Positions 57,460-64,000 of a DNA stretch of 64,000 nucleotides are shown here, one piece after another (positions within the stretch are counted from its first letter, which is position 1; each line of letters begins with the position of its first letter). A program made the translations under genes and the position numbers. The notes under the pieces were generated by a model that ran no database searches, was not told the DNA's origin, and saw only the letters and a program-made list of their open reading frames with translations. The DNA is from Avena insularis (Eukaryota; Streptophyta; Magnoliopsida; Poales; Poaceae), in contig CM042694.1 of assembly GCA_023614405.1 (NCBI GenBank), positions 111,970,685-112,034,684 of the forward strand, in the 5' to 3' direction.

Positions 57460-58300
57460 GGCCTACTGGATCCTCCTCAAACATTTCAACATCATTTGGT
57501 CCTTTGACATTCGGGAAATTAAAAGTTGTTCATGTGAAACCACTCTTCGATAAACCTTGTTACGCTGATCACCTCCCCTTCCCAAAGCTTGGAAGTTGAA
57601 AGTGTTCCCCCATGTCTGACCATAACCAAAATTGGTACTTCTAGGCGGTAGCTCAGATCTTCCCATTCCAAAACCATTATTCAGTCTCTCACACATATCA
57701 TCATCTATAGATTTTGCAAACTCTCCTTTGCAAACTCTCCTTGCCCTTCTTTCTTCTTCCATTCTCATCTCGTTCCGCTGGTATAGGACAGAAGAGTTTA
57801 GAGTGCCCAATCTTTCCACATGAAAATGGATTTACCCCTGGCAACAGACATCCAATTAAAAGGAAGATCATCACACCTAATCCAGATCAGAAGCCTCTTA
57901 AACTTGACCTCTGACGATTTCATACTCATCTCGAAGTCATCCAAAGCCCACCACGTGTTTATTGATTGACCATGGTGCTCCTTCCCATATGCGGTTTCGA
58001 TCTCTCTCAAACTCTAGATTAGCAACAAAAAAAATCTCCCCCTTTGCCTTGAAGGTTAAACCTCTCGGATTACCCCACAACAGCTGCAGCGCATCGTCGA
58101 TCATCTCGATATGAAAAGTTCTGCGTGATAAGATCTTGCCGACAACAGCAAATTTCAGACTTTCCTCTTCACCAATCTCCTCGTCATCCATCACCCATCT
58201 TCTCCAGTTTTTCCACCACATCCTTTGCCAGCGAAGGCCTTGCTCCCTGTGACCCTGATCCTACTTCAACCCCGGTGCTATGTTCCGCCATCACAGAGCG
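57460..58300 (-). pseudogene. LINE B ORF1 (DUF4283-type)
   Basis: It begins MAEHSTGVEVGSGSQGARPS near 58290. After a shift it reads GEEESLKFAVVGKILSRRTF, IDDALQLLWGNPRGLTFKAK and IFFVANLEFERDRNRIWEGA, then a second frame with LLIWIRCDDLPFNWMS, and a charged tail MRMEEERRARRVCKGEFAKS. This is the DUF4283 RNA-binding ORF1 of plant L1-type LINEs. At least two frameshifts are needed to join the parts. Confidence 0.78.
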
Positions 58301-58352
58301 AGCCAAGACACCGGTGCAAACCAGATCAGAGGTGTGTCAAGATCGCCGTGGA

Positions 58353-58670
58353 TAGCGAGAATCCCCTCACGCGGCACCTTTTCCACTGTGAACCCTAGAT
58401 CTTGGTACCAACCCTATCAAAATCAATCTTGATCACAACACATTGTGCTTTATTAATCCAAGATTCATGCACGAAATGCACACCATCCATAATAGTCCTC
58501 CCCTTAATGAATAGCGAGAATCCCCTCACGCGGCACCTTTTCCACTGTGAACCCTAGATCTTGGTACCAACCCTATCAAAATCAATCTTGATCACAACAC
58601 ATTGTGCTTTATTAATCCAAGATTCATGCACGAAATGCACACCATCCATAATAGTCCTCCCCTTAATGAA
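58353..58670. repeat. Perfect 159-bp tandem duplication
   Basis: 58353-58511 and 58512-58670 appear identical base for base. Each copy holds 62 bp of the LINE B 5' end and 97 bp of flanking LINE A reverse-transcriptase sequence, so the duplication spans the insertion junction and postdates it. Confidence 0.9.
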
Positions 58671-58880
58671 TGCATGTTGACAGGGAAGCAAAAGTGTATC
58701 GATGGATGGTTCAGCTCTAACAGCAAAAGCTTTGGTAGTATTTTAAGGCAAACATTCGACAAACAAATTGCTCTATATTTTTAATCCTATCAGGATTGTT
58801 TTTCTTAGGTATATGGAGAATTCTAACAAGGCCACCTGACTAAAATGATCTCACCAGGAATTCCTCCCAAGTTACCCACG
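58415..58880 (-). pseudogene. LINE A reverse-transcriptase fragment
   Basis: On the minus strand from about 58830: ILHIPKKNNPDRIKNIEQFV, a degraded stretch, then FIKGRTIMDGVHFVHESW and CVVIKIDFD. The FIKGR-x-I-x-[DE] and V-x-K-x-DF motifs are the central palm region of LINE reverse transcriptases. It is interrupted by LINE B at IDFD, and the segment is partly duplicated by the 159-bp repeat. Confidence 0.72.
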
Positions 58881-58990
58881 GTTGCCACCGAAAGCCACTT
58901 GAAATTACCCACTTCCTATATTCTCTCCAAAAGCTACTCCATCTGTTTTTGTGGAGATCCATGAAGCTATGATGAAAACTTATTTTAATA

Positions 58991-59103
58991 TTCCCTCTGT
59001 TTCATAATTCTTGTCGTCATTTTCTTTGTTTTCACGATAAGAATTATGAAACGGAGGAAGTATCAAAATAAGTTACCACGACAAAATTATAGAACAGAGA
59101 GAG
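58991..59103. mobile_element. Stowaway MITE with an extra internal terminus
   Basis: TA (58989-58990 and 59104-59105) flanks TTCCCTCTGTTTCATAATTC at the left and ATAGAACAGAGAGAG at the right. Inside, at about 59036-59061, lies a third copy of the terminus (GAATTATGAAACGGAGGAAG), so two different right ends could pair with the left one. Confidence 0.75.
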
Positions 59104-59277
59104 TATTAATTTGATGACAGTTTAATGAATCCCACAAAACCAATATGATTTTTCCTTAGCAACTTCTTGCATGTCAAACCTTTATTCCTCATCCCTCTAC
59201 ATTTCGTTAAAACTTTGTCCACTAGTTTCTAGACATAGTAAAGACTGTAGAAACAGTATACATGCACCCTTTAGTAC

Positions 59278-59350
59278 TCCATCTGATCCATAATAAGTGT
59301 CACTGATTTAGTACAAACGACACTTTATTATCTAAGATCGGAAGCTGTAT
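59278..59350. mobile_element. Partial Stowaway-like MITE
   Basis: It begins CTCCATCTGATCCATAATAAG, with an internal inverse (GTGTCACTG versus GACACTTTATTAT). The right terminus has decayed. A similar single half-terminus lies at about 61712-61736 in the JmjC gene's last intron. Confidence 0.45.
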
Positions 59351-59409
59351 CAGAAGTAATAACAAGGTGAAGTAACTTTTTTAGCACCATGACCTGGATT
59401 TGACACTAT

Positions 59410-59740
59410 ATTGATATTGATTTTAACTTTTTGTTCCTATGTTAACCATGGGAGTGAAACCATCATCTCATCGGAACCAGTTTTCTTGTCAATAGCATGT
59501 CTACCATTTTCTAGATCTTCCATAACAATAACTTTCTCTAAATTACACTCGTTAATTTTAACTCCAATTTCTAAAGCTCTTCTATCAACAATCTCATCAG
59601 CAGCAGAAGCATTAAAGAATTGAGGTAGTAAAGTTTGTACCTTCTAGGTTGCTCTTACCAACTGTAGCAGCATTATCGTCTACCATGATCTCCTTGGATT
59701 CTTTTTTGCAAGATTTAAAGCAAGCAGTCAATTAGCAGAT
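59410..59740 (-). pseudogene. Unassigned ORF remnant, possibly retroelement gag
   Basis: The minus-strand frame reads FFNASAADEIVDRRALEIGV, KINECNLEKVIVMEDLENGR and KKTGSDEMMVSLPW, preceded after a shift by KESKEIMVDDNAATVGKSNL. It looks like genuine old coding sequence, helix-rich and charged, perhaps the linker region of a Gypsy gag. I cannot name a family. Confidence 0.35.
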
Positions 59741-60206
59741 ATCTGCAGGAGAACTGCTATTTTGATTTCCCATCACTGCCCTATGATGACGAATCAATTT
59801 CCACAAAGAGCTACCATTGCTGAAATTCTCAAAGCATACAATATATTAGGTTTGTGAACAGGATAACCACAGAGGTTGATATCGTTCTTCATATGTACTA
59901 AATCCAGCTTAAATGTTATACTAGTATATATCAACCAGCTGCCACGCTACCACGTCACAGCCCTACAGAGGTGGGCAGTAGCAACAACTGCAAAACAAAC
60001 ACTAACCAAGCTAATCGTCTCAGTGTTAGCTAGGCCTGCTTGCTGTCTGGTTCCGCGGTCAGAGAGCTCATATTCTTTTGCTGCGCTCCCTCAAAATGCT
60101 ACAAAGTATAATATAGTCCTACAGATCGATTACGGTCTAAGTCAAAGTATGACGCTGCTTTCTGCATGGTGACGGTCACAAAGTGGAAGAGGTTGGGCGT
60201 TGCTGC
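59741..60206 (-). other. Downstream flank / probable 3' UTR of the JmjC gene
   Basis: No coding. It lies directly after the stop codon of the minus-strand gene. No clear AATAAA could be placed with confidence, so the transcript end is undefined. Confidence 0.4.
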
Positions 60207-61175
60207 TCATGTCGAGGTTGGCATAGACTCAGCTAGTTGCTTCTGGTGCTCCCCTGTTTCTGCAAGTTCATCTTTAGCTTCAGACATGCCATCAGCAGGT
60301 TGTTTTGGGTGCTCCTCCACTTCTGCAGGTCCATTTTTAGCTTCACACATATCCTGAACTAGTTGCTCCGCCATTTCTACAGGCTTAGCTTCAAAGGCAG
60401 ACGTGTCCTTAACTGATTGTTCTTGCTCCTCCATTTCTGCAGGTCCATCTTTAGCTTCAGGCATTTCCTGAGCAGGTAGTTCTTTCTGTTTCTCCATTTC
60501 TACAGGCCCATCTTTAGCATCAAGCATATCCTGAGCTGATTGTTCTTTGAGGTCCTCCATCTCTGCAGGTCCATCTTCAACCTGAGACATTGCTTGAGCT
60601 GATTGTTTTTGGTGCTCCACCATTTCTACAGGCTTATCTTCAAATTCAGACACGTCCTTAATAGATTGTCCTTGTCCCTCCTCCATCTCTGCAGGTCCAT
60701 CTTTACCTTCAGGCATGCCACCAGCTTGTTGTTCTTGGTGACCCTCCAGTTCCACATGTCCATCTTTAGCTTCAGGCATGCAATCAGCTGATTGTTTATG
60801 CTGCTCCATCATTTCTACAGGTCCATCTGTAACTTCACACATGCCCTGAGCTGATTGTTCTTGGAGCTCCTCCATCTCTGCAGGTTCATCTTTAGCTTCA
60901 GACATGTCCTGAGGTGGTTTTTCTCTGTGCTCCTCCATTTCTGCAGATCCATCTTTAACTTCAGACAAGTCCTGAGTTGACTTTACTTGGGTCTCCATTT
61001 CTGCAGGTTCAACTTCATCTTCAGACATGACTTGACCTGATTCCTTTTGGTGTTCTTTCGTTTCAGCAGGTTCATCTTCAACTACAGACCTATACGGAGC
61101 TGATTGTTCCTGGCTAACCTCCATTTCAGCAGTTTCTTCTTCAGCTCCAGACATGGCTTGAGCTGATTGTTTTTT
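60207..61175 (-). repeat. About fifteen 21-residue (63-bp) coding repeats
   Basis: The last exon is built of diverged units following [21 protein letters not shown] (for example [21 protein letters not shown] and [21 protein letters not shown]). Nearly all units are exactly 21 residues; a few are one to three shorter, always whole codons. The repeats are acidic and rich in Met, Gln and Pro, so the tail is probably disordered. Confidence 0.85.
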
Positions 61176-63666
61176 ATCCTCTTCCATCTCTTCAGGTTCA
61201 CTTGGATCAGGTTGGTCTTCAACTTCATCACTATGGCTGGTACAATAAAATAATACCTTCATTACTCTCAACACCTTCACAGGACAAATCATATCCTACT
61301 AAAGAACTTAGCCATCAATGCATAAGAGCTCACAACATCAGAATATAAGGAATTTGTGTGGCAACAGCACCAATCAGAACATTAGCTGTAGAAGGCTTTC
61401 AGAAGATATGTTCTAACAGCACCACGCTGCCCATTTTTTGTTCTGTGGAATAATGAACATGCAAATGAAAGCCCTTTAATTCATTTTCACATAGACCCTC
61501 GGTAGCACATAGGAACTCCAATGCACCAATACTTGTATGTTCAGATTTCAGATAAAAGCATTACTCGTATTTTCAGATTTCAGATAAAAGGACCTACAGT
61601 TCTCATCTACAGTATGTCTGCAGTAGACAAAGAGTTACACAGGAACCTAGTGCAGAAATACTGAACAGTTATCCGGAGTTAGTTTTTATGAGATAAAAAA
61701 TCAACAGCACTTATTATGGATCGGAGGGAGTACCAAGAATTGAAGGCTTAAGCAGCAAAATAGTTTGCTCAAATCAGAGATGATAAAAGGAGGACATATG
61801 ATCTACCAGCATAATCAAACCGAAATAGAAACATTCAAATAGGAAAAGCAAGTTGAGACGATGCACAGTACCAGCCTTCAGCTGTTGCTCTGTTTCTTCC
61901 TCTTCCTCTTCCTTTTCCCCTTCCCCTTCCCCTTCCTCTTCCTCTTCCTCTTCCTCTTCCTCCTCTTCCTCTTGCTTTGGCTTTGGCTTTTGCATTGTAC
62001 TCTGCACCGTCTTTGTGGTCATCTCTTCAAATACAAATGACACACATTTAGATATGTGTTCAAGAAAGAAAAATATGATTCAATACAATAACAGAGTTGC
62101 TGTTACTAACCTTTCATTGTCATCCTTTTTGGTGATATCAGCAATGGCTTGGCTGATTGCATGAAAAGCTATCTTCTTGATCTGGCAATTCAGATTCACA
62201 GAATTTCAGAATTAGACGAGAGTAGAAGAAACCATGTAACAGTTATGGAGACGAGAGTGTAGAAGAGAGCATGTAATAGTTATGGAGCTATCAAGATGGA
62301 CAACAATGTTCAGTTATAATCAAGATTAGAAGAACTGATCTGCAGACCTCTAGCTTATCTTCATTCACCCTATGCCATTTTGGAAGCAGACGAAATTCTT
62401 CCGTCAGCCTGATGCACTCTTGTACATTTTCCGGAGAAACAAAGTCAAGTGCAACCTTTATACATGACTGCCCAAGAACAAACAAGCGGTTAACAGAAAT
62501 AGAAAAGCCAAAGATAATAGCAGTTACTTATATCCAAAAGCACGACACTAAAGCAGGGCATCATCAACTGTTTCAGTGTTCCATATCCAACTGGAGAAGC
62601 ACCAGGAGAGCAGTCATATCATACCTTCAAATTTCTGACTTGGTGAGGACATCCTGCAGGGATAAAGACGGCATCACCAAGCTTCTGTTCAAATGTCCAA
62701 GGCTCAACTCCTGCATATTCAGTACACAAACAAGGAAGTAAATCACTGAGGACAAAATTATCTTCCAAAAGACATCATTATTCTTAACTTACCATATTCT
62801 TCTTTAAGCTTTCTTTTGTGCTCATTTGTTAGGTAAAAGCACTGATCGTGTATAGGATGAATAACCTGGCAAGATCAACAGTAAGTCACACGCGAGTAAG
62901 TTGTCATGTGACCTTCCAGGTCCAAGAAGTTAAGAGAGCTATTCACCTGCTTCACTGGTTCATAATTGTAATGCCTAAACTCCTCTGAATGCTTAATTAG
63001 ATACTCTTTAAGTTTGCTGACATCTTCCCGTCGGAATATGTCCCACAATGCACCACCTTCTGTCTGGTTACCCTCTACAAATGGGAGATCATCTTCTGGC
63101 TCAATATGTATGGGAGCTCCATGAACCACACCTTTTGTGCTTGTTTCCTTTTCTATCTTTGATGCACTAGAGGAACGATGGCCACCTCTTGTGTGTTTTT
63201 TACAACCATAAGGTTCAGAAGTTCCTTCTGTGTTATCTGGAGATTCACTTTTATCTTCACTGCTGGAACCATGATCCGCCTTCTCCCTCTCATTAACTAT
63301 GTCTTCTGCTTTCTCCTTGGAAGTGGAAAGATCCATACGATCCGCATCACCCTCAATAGATAACCGTCCATTAACAGTCAAGCTTCCTTCAGCTACATCA
63401 GCGACCACATCTTTATGTACCCCTTCCCGCTCATCTAAAACAACTTCAGATAATGGCTGCTTAGTGTTTGAGCCACATCCAAATCCTTCAGCTCTTGGCC
63501 TCTTGATTAATTCAGTGGGAGCTATCGACATGTCACAATTAGGATCTGTTTGTGAAGTTTGATTTCTGGTGTCTTCCATCATGGTCAAACTCCTTTTCTT
63601 TCTATCAATCGCTCTAATCCTTTCTGCTTTGAGCTTTATTACATCAGTATGTGTGAGGATATTGAC
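60207..63666 (-). CDS. JmjC-domain lysine demethylase (JMJ25/IBM1-like), C-terminal part
   Basis: Seven exons (minus): 63666-62947, 62865-62793, 62710-62625, 62467-62348, 62181-62111, 62024-61872, 61230-60207; introns are GT-AG and the phases agree. The first exon opens [18 protein letters not shown], then a variable Ser/Glu-rich linker, then [20 protein letters not shown]. Next come [65 protein letters not shown] and [12 protein letters not shown]. This is the second half of the JmjC barrel in KDM3-type enzymes; the His after GCP is the last Fe(II) ligand. The family removes H3K9 methylation in the nucleus. The HxD ligands and N-terminal zinc fingers lie off the right edge. The sixth exon, by phase, encodes an Arg-Gly tract, and the last encodes 21-residue repeats to TGA at 60207. 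The last two exons are inferred from splice sites only. Confidence 0.85.
61895..61980 (-). repeat. AGAGGA microsatellite in the sixth JmjC-gene exon
   Basis: A run of AGAGGA/AGGGGA hexamers on the minus strand. Read in the phase set by both flanking splice junctions it encodes alternating Arg-Gly; the neighbouring frame would be poly-Glu. Length polymorphism in 6-bp steps would keep the frame. Confidence 0.75.
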
Positions 63667-64000
63667 CTGTTTACACAATAGGAAACAAGCAGACTCAGAA
63701 CATTTCAACATTGTCCAACAGAGGAGCCAAAACAGGGAAACAGGTCAATGTTGAAGCTGGGTGAAGCATGTTGCTAATAGATCCTCACAATCTATATTAA
63801 TTTCCACCAGTGAGATCTACTATGGCTAGCATTGAAGTAAAACAAAAGCATGCAGATTTGACTGAAAGCAACAAGGGCAAACTCGAACCTACTGATATTT
63901 GTCTTCCTAGAATATTTAACTCAATAGCATATACAGAAAATTAAATATTCTATCATGCAGAGGTGGGCACACAAGTTTGCAAACCCACACACCGAGGTTT
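63667..64000 (-). other. Intron of the JmjC gene, running off the window
   Basis: The acceptor TGTAAACAG/GTCAAT lies at 63667. No upstream exon with JmjC similarity is seen in the remaining 334 bp, so the next exon is beyond the right edge. Confidence 0.6.

Larger units (their letters stand above)
53547..58414 (-). mobile_element. LINE B (plant L1-type), about 4.9 kb, full-length layout, dead
   Basis: The direct repeat TATCAAAATCA (53536-53546 and 58415-58425) flanks the element. The minus strand ends CTTCTTAATGAAGATTGG, TTATTGGC and A7 at 53547. Order from 5': leader, ORF1, endonuclease, reverse transcriptase, zinc-binding domain, RNase H. It carries a Stowaway MITE (56045-56166) and a tandem duplication at its 5' junction. 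Confidence 0.82.

Noticed and set aside
61774..62043. Acidic poly-Glu ORF read as a separate 89-residue gene
   Set aside because: It overlaps an exon whose splice phases on both sides fit a different frame; treated as a shadow of the AGAGGA microsatellite.
1..64000. tRNA, rRNA, CRISPR-like arrays or bacterial-style operons
   Set aside because: None seen. tRNA-like words occur only as retrotransposon primer-binding sites, and gene structure and repeats are eukaryotic.

Overview
This is intergenic DNA from a large, repeat-rich plant genome. The retrotransposon families, Stowaway MITEs and CACTA/Harbinger-type debris point to a Triticeae grass (wheat, barley, rye or Aegilops); this is inferred from family resemblance, not from a search. 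One ordinary host gene is recognisable: the 3' part of a JmjC-domain histone demethylase (JMJ25/IBM1-like, KDM3 group) on the minus strand at 60207-63666, running off the right edge. Almost everything else is transposable elements, mostly decayed.

Layout. 1-4418: partial non-autonomous Gypsy element of a Sabrina-like type (S1, minus) abutting a CACTA ORF1 relic (4419-5830). 5831-14770: old sequence holding decayed Harbinger/retroposon pieces, a truncated solo LTR, a Copia gag fragment, a complete non-autonomous hAT with 8-bp target duplication (11590-12860), two 17-bp 'tail-only' retroposon insertions (10351-10367 and 13206-13222) and an unknown ORF split by a 134-bp Mutator-like MITE. 14830-41457: a nest of six insertions, each with its own target-site duplication: a short poly-A retroposon, split by a long-LTR element with almost no internal domain, whose 3' LTR is split by a second Sabrina-like element (S2), split by an Angela/BARE-like Copia element, whose 3' LTR carries a hAT, which carries a Stowaway MITE. 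41458-43890: low-copy sequence that is a diverged duplicate of segments at 6735-7450, 10195-10400 and 14771-14829, and supplies a natural empty site for the outermost insertion. 43979-47963: 3' end of a Copia element fused to a CACTA deletion derivative that keeps a TNP2 fragment, Ulp1-like exons, a small RNase H1-N/viroplasmin-like membrane ORF and its right terminal inverted repeat. 47964-53535: unassigned and GC-rich gene-like debris plus a retroposon. 53547-58414: a full-length but dead LINE inserted inside the reverse transcriptase of an older LINE, with a perfect 159-bp tandem duplication across the 5' junction. 58991-60206: MITEs and gene-flanking DNA.

How it works together. No operon-like or cooperative host system is visible. 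The window is a stratigraphic record of insertion, deletion and tandem duplication beside one chromatin-modifying gene. The most unusual items are the two tail-only insertions, the depth and completeness of the nest, and the C-terminus of the JmjC gene, where splice phase implies an Arg-Gly tract followed by about fifteen 21-residue repeats. Boundaries were read by eye from direct repeats and alignment of copies; family names marked '-like' need a repeat-library search.
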